DNA of 64,000 nucleotides, taken from the NCBI RefSeq assembly GCF_026210795.1, contig NC_089430.1, positions 5,518,001 to 5,582,000 of the forward strand. The letters are read 5' to 3'. This DNA comes from Rhizophagus irregularis. Taxonomy: Eukaryota; Glomeromycota; Glomeromycetes; Glomerales; Glomeraceae. The notes beneath the pieces were generated by a model, which was not told where the DNA came from, did not search any database, and saw only the letters and a program-made list of their open reading frames with translations. The number at the start of each line of letters is the position of its first letter. Position 1 is the first letter of the stretch. Position numbers and translations under genes: made by a program. Shown one piece after another: positions 25,226-36,960 of the stretch.

Positions 25226-26476
25226 GTATTACAATGTATTCATTTTTTTGATTTGAATATTTAAAATTTAATTTCCAATTGACATTTTTTTTTATACTTA
25301 GATTGCAATACATAGTAAATTTAGTGATTTTGAAAATTTTACTATCGGGTTTTATGGAATAACTCAAGATCCAAATACAAAAGATTATATTATGGTTTTA
25401 AAATATGCGGATGATGGAAGCTTACGAAATTACTTAAATACAAATTATAATAAATTAAATTGGAATAGAAAAATTAGTCATTTACTTGAAATTGCACGTG
25501 GACTTGATTATATTCATGAAAATAAATTTATTCATCGAGATTTACATAGTGGAAATATTCTAATGTCTATAATTAAGGTATGGATAGCTGATATGGGATT
25601 ATGTAAACCAGCAGATTATAATCCATCGGAAGGTGCAAAAAATAACATATATGGCGTTTTGCCTTATATTGCTCCTGAAATTTTAAGAGGACAAAATTAT
25701 ACAAAAGCTTCAGATATCTATAGTTATGGTATAATTATGTATGAAATAATTTCTGGATTACCTCCATATCATGATATTGGTCATGATGAAAATTTAGCTA
25801 TAAAAATTTGTAAAGGACTCAGACCGAGGTTTAATATTAAAGTACCTCAATTGATTGTTTATTTAATTAAAAGATGCTTAGATGCAAATCAGATAAATAG
25901 ACCAATGGCAAAAGAAATTAGCGATATTTTATACAAATGGCAGTATAAAAGAAGTGATAGTCAAACAGTTGAATTACAAAAACAAATTAAAGATGCAGAA
26001 GGAATAAATAACAATTCAACAAAAGATAGTATTCCTTTGACTAATTTAGGATCATCATATAAAACACATTCCGAAGCGATTTATACAAGTAGACTACTTA
26101 AGTTTAATAATCTTCCCGAACCAAAAAATTCCGATGATTACTATAAACATACTGATAACATAATAAGTTTAGAATTTTCAGGTATTTTTAACGAAAAAAA
26201 AAATATTTAGAATAATTATTAAAGAATGTTACTAAAATATTACTTATTATTAAATAGCATCGTTGTCTCAACAAATTGATGTTTCTCAATTGAACATCAA
26301 TGATATTAATCATAAATCAAAAGATTTTAATTTTGAACAAAATGATGACATAACGAGCATGGAATATTCAGGTATTAATTTAATACTTACAAATTAGTAA
26401 GATTTATAAATACTAACCTAATTTTATTTTGTTAATTTGTTAAATAGAATCATTACAAATTGATATTTCACAATAA
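20395..26476 (+). CDS. Giant kinase gene C: 10 tandem N-lobe exons plus one catalytic lobe
   Basis: Exons: 20395-20781, 20861-21283, 21356-21787, 21860-22282, 22356-22787, 22866-23288, 23367-23798, 23872-24294, 24365-24787, 24848-25225, 25302-26181, 26258-26371, 26448-26476. They join into an open frame of 1733 codons including the stop. Repeat introns are phase 0 and 60-79 nt. They run from GTATGATAAACTT-like donors to ACATTTGTAG acceptors. Units 1-8 keep partial loops such as AKGEFGKIYIANW or AKDEFGEIYIANW and mostly retain the beta3 Lys (VNLKSL); unit 4 has Met instead. Unit 10 is intact (AKGGHGKVYKAVW, VALKSI). The start is uncertain: an ATG at 20385 opens MSQNDEEIIIVIS but meets a stop, so the ATG at 20395 was taken. 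Role inferred: TKL-like signalling kinase with an N-terminal pseudo-N-lobe string, probably cytosolic (no signal peptide or membrane segment). Confidence 0.8.
24848..26181 (+). other. Intact kinase catalytic domain of gene C
   Basis: Exon 24848-25225 carries the complete N-lobe (GGHGKVYKA loop, VALKSI, alphaC DFMNE). Exon 25302-26181 carries FYGITQDPNTK, hinge LKYADDGSL, HRDLHSGNIL, IADMGLCKP, VLPYIAPEIL, DIYSYGIIMYE, and the tail EPKNSDDYYK, ending LEFSG at a phase-1 donor. All core catalytic residues are present. The N-lobe exon is shorter (378 nt) because the insert between ANWIDG and beta3 is reduced. Confidence 0.85.
26258..26476 (+). repeat. Two terminal exons of gene C related to the microexons of A and B
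   Basis: Exon 26258-26371 (114 nt, phase 1 on both sides) encodes ASLSQQIDVSQLNINDIN and then a stretch ending DITSMEYSG, echoing the LEFSG end of the preceding exon. Exon 26448-26476 encodes ESLQIDISQ and stops at TAA 26474-26476. Acceptors are TTAAATAG as in A and B. The longer middle exon looks like a microexon fused to a duplicated piece of kinase tail. Confidence 0.7.
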
Positions 26477-27500
26477 GATACTAACGATGATTATGCGATA
26501 TAAAATAAAATACTACTGATATAAGACATTTGTTTTTATTTTTTATTTAGTCTCGTTATTTTTAATTTTTTTCTTTTTATTTTCGTTATTTGTTTTATTT
26601 TTTTATTTTTGTTATTTTTTACCTTGTTATTTTTTTTCCTACTTTCTTATTTTGTCATTTTTTTTTTATTTCATGTATTATTTTTAAGAATTTTTTTCAC
26701 ATTATAATTTGGTTCTATTTAACGTTTAGTTTTTCTTACAAAAAATTGTGATTTTAAATATTTTTTTATTCTTTATTGCAAACTAAATTAGAGGAATGGC
26801 TATTGAAGAAGAAAGATATAAGAGTAAATTAAAAATTTCAATTTAAATTCGTAATTGTAAAATATGATTATACGAACTTGAAAGTAACTTGAAAGTGACA
26901 TGTGTATGCAATGATTTCACTTTCATTACATCTGTCATCCAATCTTTATCCTATGAACAATATGATTCCATAATATCAGTAGGAATCTAGTAACTTTAAA
27001 TCTTATTTCAATAAAATTCCTCCATCCTTTAGGAACACCGTTTTCAATAGTATTATGTCGATTTTTGCGGACTATTTTTCTGTGGTACAGTATATTATAA
27101 TTAATAGGAAGGGTATTTTTGATTTGAATAGGTTAAAAAGATTAAACCAGATTTCATAAAAAATATTTGTTGCATAGTAAACAATAAAATCATTTTTTTT
27201 TTCCTTTAGAAACATATTAAAGTTTAGCTGACTGTACAGTACAGTTTATCTATCTACCTCGTAAAAGGAGACTAAATTCAAATTAAATTAAGAGGAAAAA
27301 AATACTGAGGTCATAATTATAAAAAAAAAATTCTTACATTAATAGATAATAAAATATATTAATATTTACTAGAAAATTTTTGCGTAAAACACGTCTTCAG
27401 TTGGAGATAAATTATCGATAACCTATAAAAGGCATACTGACGAAATTATTTCAGCTAATCATAACTCATTGTATACTTTTCAAATTTTTTTATTTAACAT
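26477..27500. other. Gene-less spacer with T-rich low-complexity block
   Basis: 26520-26700 is a pyrimidine-rich run of TTATTTT-like words. GTACAGTACAG motifs occur near 27233, and again in opposite or repeated arrangement near 27786-27820 on the other side of the next element. No gene seen. Confidence 0.45.
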
Positions 27501-27512
27501 CTAACTACCCTA

Positions 27513-27728
27513 GCGTTACCGGCCATTACCCCACTGGTGGCGGAATTATGCGCTGTCACGTGAACAGTACGGTGACAAATAATGTGTGACGAATAAGTTT
27601 TTACCAACTCAAAAAAAACGTCCCTCAGATAAATATAAACAATGAAAACACTGAGGAGTGTGACGGATGTGATGATTTTTTACATGGGCACGTGACCAGT
27701 GCTTTTTTTGGGGAAACGCCGGTAACGC
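27513..27728. mobile_element. Short inverted-repeat element (possible MITE)
   Basis: GCGTTACCGGC at 27513-27523 is matched by its exact inverse GCCGGTAACGC at 27718-27728. Further matches inside each arm include a CCCC run, ACTGG and a CACGTG copy (27557 and 27689). No clear target duplication was found, so the true ends are uncertain. No coding capacity. Confidence 0.45.
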
Positions 27729-27898
27729 CGGTATCAAATTTTTTTATTTATCGTACAATAAAATCTGATTGGTGAGTTATCACTTTGTACAGTACAGTTT
27801 AGCTAACCGTACAGTACAGTTATATGTATACTCCTTTTTACGTGATATTGTTATTTTTTTTTACTGGCAACATCAGGAAATTTTACAGGTGATATATA

Positions 27899-28302
27899 TA
27901 GGGATGGGAAAGTAACGGTTAATTATAAATTTGGTTAATTAACTGGTTAATTAACGGTTAATTAACGGTTAATTAACCTATAGTTAACTAATATATTGAT
28001 TTTTTATAAATAATAAAATAAAACAATGAAATTTATTTATTTATTAAAATGATTATAATAAATCTTATATATTTTATTTATTCTTCATCATCTAAACTTA
28101 TTACATTTGATTCAAATTCAAGTATAGTACTATTATCACTATCACAGACTATACCATTTTTTACCAATAATTATCAAATTATAATTAAAATCACATGACT
28201 TAAATTCTGCATTTTTATTGGTTGATTTAAAGTAACGGTTAATTAACCATTTTAAACTAATTATAAGTAACATAATTAACGGTTAATTAACGCCCATCCC
28301 TA
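27899..28302 (-). mobile_element. hAT-type element remnant with 8-bp target duplication
   Basis: A 404-bp element begins TAGGGATGGG and ends CCCATCCCTA, flanked by GATATATA at 27891-27898 and 28303-28310. Subterminal arms repeat GGTTAATTAAC. Inside, on the minus strand, a short acidic frame ends ...EFESNVISLDDEE then TAA at 28080-28078. This resembles the acidic C-terminus of a hAT transposase, so it is probably an internal-deletion derivative of an autonomous element. Ends are similar to the element at 16532-16955. Confidence 0.8.
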
Positions 28303-28779
28303 GATATATAGCGATATATATCACTTTATCGATATATATCCCATTTATTTATAAAATGTGATATATATCGATAATAATCGCACTCGTCGATTATTAACGA
28401 TGTGATTAAATCAACAACTATCGATCATCACTAACGATTATTATCTTATGGTAAAATAATGTTAGATTATTTATTGTATTAAATAACAATATATTATTTA
28501 TTGTTAGATAACATTAAATTACTTTATTGTTAAATGTGGTTCAGTTTTATTATCATATCAATAAAATACATTTGAATTCTATGCTAAATCTATACTAAAT
28601 TCTATACTAAAACTATACAAATCTATTATGTATCTAATTGGATCCCAATGATACCCTACTAATCTTATTGTAATATCGTTCATTTATAAAGGTCTGAACC
28701 CACCTACAAAACGTTTTGATAAAAGAAATAGTACATTACCAACTCTTTTCTACCTTTACTGAAATCCACCTCTAGAGAT

Positions 28780-29330
28780 TTGATGTACCGATCACCTAAA
28801 AAAGAAAAGTAACGAAATGTTAATAATCATTTCGTTAAAAGGATATAACTTTTTTTAAAAATATAAAAACTGATATCCACCTTAAATCATCACAAATTAT
28901 AAAGTTTCACCGATGTTCATTGACAAATTGGTCTCGTGATTGTGGCAAATTGTAATTAATATTGATAATAGGTCTTTCATCCTAACAAAAATCCACATCC
29001 AAGGGGATTCGAGAAACTGGTCTCCTAAAAAAAAGAAAAATAATGAAACCTTAATATCGTTTCATTAAAAAAAAATATTTTTTTAAAATGAAAACCCGAT
29101 ATCTACCTTGAGATCTGATGAACCTGATCACGATCACATGAAAAAAAAGAAAATAATGAAATAATAATGATCGTTTCATTATTTTTTAAAAACAAATCTG
29201 ATAACTACCTTAAAAAAAATACTGATACCCTTCCTTCGAAATCCAAAGAACTGACCTTCTACAAAATAAAGAAAAAGAACTGTTAGTAAAGTTCGCTAAA
29301 ATAATAAAAAAATTAAAATAAAAAAAAACA
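28780..29330. repeat. Diverged tandem repeats with ATCGTTTCATT motif
   Basis: Four or five degenerate units of roughly 100-130 bp. Each combines CTGATATCCACCTT-like sequence, a CTAAAAAAAAGAAAA run and an inverted pair around AATGAAAC...GTTTCATT. Similar CTGACCTACAAAAAGAAAAG words recur inside the element at 50317-51852. Confidence 0.5.
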
Positions 29331-29559
29331 ATTGTCTTTATACCAAAATGGTGAGTCTAAGGAAATTCAAAGGCAAAAGATTTACCAGTGAGTTGAATAT
29401 TGCGATAAGGGATACTTCTGTCGAGTACACCTTCATATTGGGGCCCAAATATTTCTTCTTCAATGGTAAATGGAACACACGGAGGGGTGTTATTAAATCT
29501 TTCTGATTCTATTAGTAATTTTTGACCGGAATGTGCATCTAAAGAGACCGAAGAATGCC

Positions 29560-30520
29560 TAGAAAAAGGGAAAGGGAGGAAGAGAGAAGGAGCAAAGAGA
29601 AAGGAAGACGAGTAAGAGAGGGATATGGGAAAAAAGGAAAGAAAGGGAGGGGAAAAAACGAAAAAGGGAAAGGGAAAAAATGAAAGAAAGGGAAAGGGAA
29701 AAGAATGAAAAGGAAAAGGAAAAGGAAAATTTACGAAAAAAAGTTTAAACTAAAAAAAGCTTAAGCTTTAATGCTAAAATAATCAAACTGCCAATAAAAA
29801 AAAACAGAAAAAAATGAAATGAAATGAAAGGTGAAAATGAAAAAAAAAGAAAAGGGAAAGCGTAAAAAGGGGTGAAGTGGGTGAAAGGGAAAGTGTAAAA
29901 GAAAGATGGGTGAGAGGGGGAAGGAAAAAGAAGGGTAGAAGAATGTGAATGGGAAAGGGCGAAAGTAATGTTTAATTAAACTTTTAAAAAAAAGTTTAAA
30001 AAAATAAACTTATCGCGTCGCGTTTTAGTAGTTAATCAATGGAAAGTTGTGTCACATGATATGATACACGTGATTGTTAAATAGCCTCGTAGTAACTTAT
30101 TTAACTTATTTTTAATTAATTATAATATTATGTTACACTAACAATGGAGTAATGGAAAGTAATAGAGGAAACAAAAAGGAGAAATAGGACATGATGAGAG
30201 ACGAAAAGAAGTGATGAGAGACAAAAGGGAGTGATGGGAGACGAAAAGAAATGATGGGAAACAAAAAGAAATGATGGGAAGATGAAGAGAAGGTGAAAAT
30301 GAAAAAAAAAGAAAAAAGAAAGCGTAAAAAGGTGAAGTGGGTGAAGGGAAAAAGAAGGGTAGAAGAGTGTAAATGGGGATGGGCGAAGGAAATGGTTAAT
30401 TAAACTAAAAAAAAAGTTTAAAAAAAATAAACTTATCGTCGCGTCTTAGTAGTTTAACTAACGGAAAGTCGTGTCACATGATATAATGCACGTGATTGTT
30501 AAATAATCTCGTAATATAAT
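29560..30520. repeat. Polypurine tract and ~220-bp direct repeat
   Basis: 29560-29960 is almost pure purine on the + strand (GGGAAAGG/GAAAAGG words). A direct repeat covers about 29835-30090 and 30295-30520. Both copies have the AAAGCGTAAAAAGG start, GGTGAAGTGGGTGAA, AAACTTATCG, the GTGTCACATGATAT patch and a CACGTGATTGTTAAATA end (CACGTG at 30067 and 30489). A further purine stretch with AGTGATGGGAGAC words lies between them. No gene. Confidence 0.65.
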
Positions 30521-30524
30521 ATCA

Positions 30525-31149
30525 TGTTACATAACGCAAATCTATACAGGATTGATAAATTATCACTACAGAAATTTATTGATAAAATTAAACATGCATT
30601 TAATATCGATATTTATCCTCCAAAAAAATTTCCCGATGAAATAAATTAAATTAATTTAGAAAAATTCCACTTATTTACACTATCGTATTTGATTTTGTGA
30701 TGTTGCTATTTTTTTTCTTTTTTTTTCTTTTTTTTTTTGAAAAATTGCCGCATTTCTTTTTTGAATATTTATTGTTTTATCATTAGTTTAAGATTAAAAA
30801 AAAAATTATTTTCTAAAAAAAGGAATGAGTTTCCTTCTTTGCTAATAATAATAATTATAATTATAATAATAAAAAATAATAATAATATAAAATAAATAAT
30901 TTCTTGTATCAATTATCAAAAAAAAAAAAATGTAGTACTTAGTACAAGAATGAAAAAAAAAATCTATTTATTTACTTTTAAAATGAAAGATAAAAGTATG
31001 AGACACATAAAATCATACGATGCGGTAAAAATTTATAAATCATTACATCATTGATAAAAAATTATTATATCAATACCACGTACTTTATTTTGACAAAATA
31101 TATTTTAAATCATAATGTTCACCACCTCGTAAATAAAGCTAACTCAATT
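30525..31149. other. Gene-less AT-rich spacer
   Basis: A+T-rich with AAT/ATA microsatellite near 30844-30900. No gene seen. Confidence 0.5.
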
Positions 31150-31485
31150 AATTATGTCAAAAAATACAATCCTCAGGTTGCATTGCTGGATGATTGACAA
31201 TTGATTGAATTTCACTTTCTGTAATGCCAGTTATAGCGTTATATAAATCTGGATGGAAATTCTTGTTATTAATATCTTGAGGACGACGTATTTAGAATAC
31301 AAGTTAATATGACGTGTAATTGTGAATCTTGCAGCTTTAATTAGTAATCTTTTCCTGCTGCTTGCATGAAACCAAGAATAATACAAGCTGCTGGTGCTCT
31401 AATTCTTCTTTAGTCAATTTTGCCTGACCAAGCTTGCAATTCTTTTATTAAAGTTATATTACTATCCATCTCAAACATACTGTAG
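31150..31485 (-). pseudogene. Decayed coding fragment, family not recognised
   Basis: On the minus strand, protein-like segments lie in more than one frame: MFEMDSNITLIKELQAWSG at the 5' end, KEELEHQQLVLFLVSCKQQ in the middle, and NFHPDLYNAITGITESEIQS near the 3' end followed by a stop. The joins need frameshifts and a stop at 31377-31385 is crossed, so no intact protein results. Residue content is better than chance, but I do not recognise the family. Confidence 0.4.
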
Positions 31486-32423
31486 ACATTTATGATTAAA
31501 AAAAATATTGCTATAAAATGTCACGAGAGGGCACGTATTGTATGGACCGATAAAATAGAGTATAGGCCGCAATAAAACTAGAAAATTGAAACCGTTGAGT
31601 CCGAAGCGATAAATTCTATTATCTTATTTATCTGTATATCACAAATTTTATTTTTTATTTTATCTTAGTTATATTTTTTTTATTGATGTAGCTCAAATAT
31701 CAAGTGATGTAATGCATCCGGACAAACGGACTTCGCAACACATAAGCATAATTATATAGACCTTCAGATAATAATATTTTTCACAATTCTCACCCCAGTA
31801 TTTAGTATTTTGCGTGTTTTTCCACATAATATTGCTTTATTGTAGTTTATTCTACTATTTTATTACTTTATTTTGTTGTAAAAAATAAAAACGAGTTTTT
31901 ATATATTAAATATAAATTTTTAAAAATTTTTTGCAACCTTGAAAGTATAAAGGTGAACTATCAAGTTTTGAAAGAAGAATTTCATTATAAAAATTATCTT
32001 TTTATTAACAATTATTACATAGTTAATATAAAGATTTATTTCTAAAATTAGTACAAATAATTTATTTTTTTAAAAAAAAAACCAAACCGTTAAATTTTAT
32101 AAAGTAAAAAGAATTATATAAAATATTTTAAATAAACGTTTCTTTGCAAATATTTTTTCAAGATAAATATCTCTTGCTCTATTATTTCTCTTAAAACAAA
32201 ACTACAAATTTTTCTAAGACAAAAATCTAAAATTTTTTGTGACGCAGCAAATATTATACGTCTTTTTTTTAAAAATCAAATAAGGAAAAGTTGGCGTGAT
32301 AAATAGACAAATATAGCAATTTTTCAGAATTTGTTCGTGATAATCACAAATAAACAATCTCTTTAGAAATTCAAGAAAAATTTTCTATCCTCGAAAATCT
32401 TTGAAATATATTGAGATAAAAAT
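31486..32423. other. Upstream region of the GIN1-like gene
   Basis: No gene seen. The last ~100 bases before the ATG (AACAATCTCTTTAGAA motif near 32354) are repeated before the truncated copy at 56614, so upstream DNA was duplicated too. Confidence 0.5.
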
Positions 32424-34793
32424 ATGAAAGATGATACAATCACACCGGATGAAGGAAATCTTCGTTCATCTAGAGCTAGTGGAAGTGAAATTTTAAACAA
32501 TATTAATTCAGGTATTATTATTGTTATCATTTATTATATTATTATTACGATATTTTTTTTTTTTTTTATAAATATTTATAAAGTTTAAACATATCTTTAA
32601 TATTTTTTTTTCAATTTTACTACAATAAATCGACTAGTACTGAGAAATAGACAACGTCAACCTTCTGTACAATCTCAACCTACTGTTTATAACCAATTTA
32701 TTATACAAATTGATCAATATAAACACAAAATATATACTTACGGAAAATTACCATTTTTGATTATTTTAATTCCCGTAATAGCATATGTAAGTAATTATTC
32801 TTGATACGCGAAAACTTTAATAATAGTTCGTATTAATTTTCATTAATAACTGATATATTTGAATTTACCTCAAAGATATTTTACAGATTCAACACCCCGA
32901 AGCCGTCTCAATTACCATTATCGGATATTAACGCACCAGCCATACTCTTAATCGGAAAAGCGGGTATGCCTTGATATCATTGTCTTTCTTTTCAATGAAT
33001 TAACTTTTTTTTTAATTGAAAATATACTTTACATTTGCTTGAAAGGCGCTGGCAAAAGTACATTAGGAAATTTATTGTTGGGAACCTATGAAGATGAAAA
33101 ACCGACTTTCAATTTCTCTGATAGCTTTGTAAGTAAAAAAAAAAATGTATTCGAGTTTAAATAATTTCATTTACATTAGTTTCTAATTTTAAATGATTAG
33201 TCAACGGTTACTCAGAACTCTAGCTTTGCGAGGATTCAAATTGGTGATGAAAATTATAACATTGTCGATACGCCAGGAATTTTTGACACTGATAACCCCA
33301 ACGAAGTTGTCCTAGAAAAAATTTCTCGAACCATCCAAAAATGTGCTTATGGGATTAAAGCCATATTATTTGTAATTGGTGTGTGAGAATATAGAATATA
33401 CATAATTGCATTCATGATAGAGAGTATAATATATTTAAAATATTTAAAATGTTGTTTATATAGAAGCAAAACGGTTCACGATAGAACAAAAGGAAATGGT
33501 CGACAGAATAAAATTATTTCTAGGAAAAGAGTCTCTCCAATACATGATTTCTGTCTTTTCCCATTGTAGTCGTAAGCAGACCGAAGATCTTGAGTATTTT
33601 AAAAAGTTTTCTTGGAATCAGGAAATAAAGGCTTTCGTCAATTCCATGGGTAGTCGGTGGGCCATTTCTCCGAATCCAGAAAGTTACCCACCTAATAATC
33701 CTGTACGTAAGCAACGCCTCGAAGATTTAAAAAATCATATCGTCTCTATAGATGGAAAATATACGAATGAATTGCTCGAAAAGGTACGGGAAAAACAAGA
33801 AGAAAATGAAAGAAAAACGAGAGAAGAGGAAGTGAAACGACAAAAAGAATACGATGAAAGTAAAAAGAGAGAAGGCGAAGCTATTGCAAGGAAAAATTAT
33901 GAGAAGCAGAGAGCAGAAGATGAGAGAAAAGCAAATGAAAGACGAAAAATGGAAATAAAAAATATTAAGGATACTTTACTTATACAAATAAATATCCTAA
34001 GTGAGAAGGTGGCTAATCTAACCAAGGATAATGAGAGCCTTAATGAGAAAGTGGCTAATCTTACCAAGGAACACGAAAGGGGAGAACACGAAAAGGCTGA
34101 ACACGAAAAGGCTAAAGAGAATCAAAATTGTTTTGGGCTTGAGACACAAGTCGAACTTGAATCAGGAAGGATTATTCAAATGTCAGAACTTAAAACAGGA
34201 GATCGGGTGTTATCAAACATAAGAAATGGTATTGCTGAATACTCTGAAGTTTGTCTTATTGCTCATATTGGTAAACTCGAACATGAAGAGGAATTTGCTA
34301 AAATCAGCTTTACTAGACCGGATGGATCTAAAGGCATTTTATTTATTAGATTTATTGTGATTTACTAAAGAATAAATTGTTTACTTATTTTATCCATTTT
34401 CACATTTTTTAGGTCAATTACGGCTTACAACTACTCATTATGTCTTTGATGAAAATTTATCGATCATACTTGCCAAAGATCTGCGTCCCGGAGAAACAAA
34501 AATATTGGTATCAAATGATAACAATAAGCTAGTTTCAGTCTTTGTGGATGATGTAACAATCGTAAGTTTTAATCTATTTTTAAAATTATTAATACTGTAA
34601 AAGTTATTAATCACCTTGATATTTTAAACAGGAATTGCATGATAAGTACATTCGTTTCCACACACGAGCTGAGTCAGTTATCGCCGATGGTGTACTTTGT
34701 TCCTGTTATGACCAATGTCCACCGTCTCAAACGCTCATGGATTTGGTTTTTTTACCGATACGTTTGTGGACTTATTTTATACCAACCAAGTAG
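32424..34793 (+). CDS. GIN1: GIN1-like protein: AIG1-type GTPase, coiled coil and hedgehog-like Hint domain
   Basis: Eight exons: 32424-32511, 32638-32786, 32876-32963, 33046-33128, 33201-33378, 33464-34333, 34413-34561, 34632-34793; total 588 aa. A hydrophobic segment (about residues 66-79) could be a membrane anchor. The G domain has a P-loop across an exon junction (GKAGAGKS, 106-113) and DTPG (159-162), the AIG1/GIMAP type. Residues ~300-415 are a charged coiled coil with the repeat EKVANLTK. The Hint domain starts at Cys418 (CFGLETQVELESG), has the TxxH motif (TTTH, His494), and ends near ADGVLCSCYD. Hint domains self-splice or self-cleave, with the first Cys as nucleophile. The architecture matches GmGIN1, described from a mycorrhizal Glomus with hedgehog-like C-terminus. 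Exon 6 needs a GC donor; otherwise the protein ends within the Hint domain at 34368. Confidence 0.85.
34334..34412 (+). other. Proposed GC-AG intron in the Hint coding region
   Basis: No GT donor in the right phase lies before the stop at 34366-34368. AAG|GCATTT gives phase 1 and joins to TTTTTTAG|GTCAATTACGG. The result reads DGSKGQLRLTTTHYVF, which rebuilds the TxxH block. Its 79-nt length fits the other introns. Confidence 0.6.
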
Positions 34794-36960
34794 AACGACT
34801 TCATCCATATGTTAAATTCTTTGAGACTATATACCTTTCATTTATAAGTTATGGAAAAAGGCAAACGAACTTATTAAATACTAGATCTAGATTAGGAGGA
34901 TCAAAAATATAAATAGATTTAGTTTAGATGATAATATTTTCTTTATTAGAATAAGATAACCTGTTTAACCTACAAAATGAACTAAATAATGATATTTTGT
35001 CAATAAATTGGGAATAATTTGGTTTATTATTGATAGTAAGCAGCTCCTATATAAATAAAATAGAAAAGACTTTATTAAATACGTCGTAAAATTTAGTAAA
35101 TGTATCATCTATCATATTCCAAATTAACCGGGTGAATCTGATTATGTTGATTTGATATGCCGAAATCACAATAAATGGCTTGTTAATCATGATGATAGTG
35201 TATTAATTATTAAAGTACTTATTATAGCCTCTGAGCCTTGGCAAAAAAAAAATAACGTGTGTATTTAATTAATAAATATGATAATCAAAAACTTGTAATT
35301 TATATAAAACTCGATGATGAACTAAATAATGTACTAAATAATTATTCCTTTTGAGTGTTAAAAATGATTAAAGTTGTTAACTAAGAAATTTTAATCGACT
35401 CAAAAAGTTGAGTTCGTGATCGATCAAAATTCAAAAATCGATTAACCTTGATTGATCACGTACAATCGATTTTTTACTCAATTTAAACGATTGAACATTG
35501 AAAACGTTGCACATTTTTACAATAATTAATTTATTTTATTATAATATTTTTTATTAATTCATTATTTTATTCATTTACTATAATCAAAGTATCTTCTATA
35601 CCTCTTCTATACAGATTTATTTATGTACCATATCATGATCGATCGTTCAATTTTAATCGAGGCCAAATTGTTTGATTGATATCAAATCAATGATTGATAG
35701 TTAATTGGTTCAATTAAGAACCTTATGCTAGAATTGAAAACATAACTTAAAAGAAGAGTAGTTAACAATATCATTATATTTTCCGTGATCATCTATATTA
35801 TATTATACATCTGAATTTTGTTCCAAAGATGTTTTCACATTATGTGCAAACACGTTTCTTCCTTTATTGATATTTTTACGAACGTCGTCTAGATACCAAA
35901 AAGTTTATGATCAGTAGATTGGAATTATTTTTAGGATGTTAGTTTCAGTACAAAGCACAGGTCAGCCTTGATCTATCATCACGGCTCTGTCGTAGTAATT
36001 CAATAAAAAAGAAGGAAGAAAAAAAAATATGCGATGGTAATAAATAAGAATTAATTTTACTTTTATCAGAGGTTAATTTAAAATTAATTCACCAAAGGTG
36101 AATTTAAATTTTTTATTGTTTATTTTTAGTACTAACGTATTACTCAATTTCGGAGCAATCACGCTATCAGTAATAATTTGGAAAAATAGATTGAAGTCAC
36201 CATTTTAAATACAAGTAAATTAATACATTTGCATTTTTTAAAGGTTAGTCAGTAAGATATCTTTTTTATGCATTTCTGATTTTAATCAATTTAAATGTAC
36301 TAAATTCATCTTTTTTCATTCTATATCAGTATTTTAATAACAACAGTTTCTAAAGAACTTCTTAAATCATCAGATAATTGCATTCGTTAATAAAAAAATA
36401 TTACAATCGTAAGATATCACCAAGTTAATTTATAAATTTGCAATAATAAATCGTCTTTGTATTTATGCTATCTGGGTTATGTTCACACTACATGGAATTT
36501 TATTATTTTATCACACTCCTTTAAAATTTTAAATCGTTATTTATTTGAAAAAAAAAAAAAATTGATGCAAACATAAATATGAAATCATTACAACTTAAAA
36601 TTCTACCTAACATTATTCCCAGTTTCCCATCTATTTTTAACCATATATATAAAAACAAAAAAAAAATTGCAATTCAAATAACTATAGAAAAGCAAAAAAA
36701 AAAAATCATTTAAAAATAATTAGACCCGTCCATCTGGATTTTAAGGTTAAGCAGAATTTTAAATTGTAATAACAAAAAGAGTAATTTTATAGTAAAACTT
36801 TGATATAGTAGCAGAAAGATATATAATTATACTATTATTCTAATCTAATCTTCTAATCTAATTTTTTTTCTTTTACCTTCAGCTTCGTTATTTTGACCTA
36901 AGAAAAAAATAATACATTAAATTACAAATGAAAACTGAAATATAAAGTTATTATATAAAA
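34794..36960. other. Gene-less spacer with an inverted-repeat-rich block
   Basis: 35390-35710 is rich in GATCGATC and TTGATTGAT words in both orientations and may be a decayed MITE; no clean ends were found. 36720-36760 contains, inverted, a sequence also present at 1160-1200 (AAAATCCAG followed by GTCTAA). From about 36765 the sequence matches the 3' flank of gene A. No gene seen. Confidence 0.45.
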
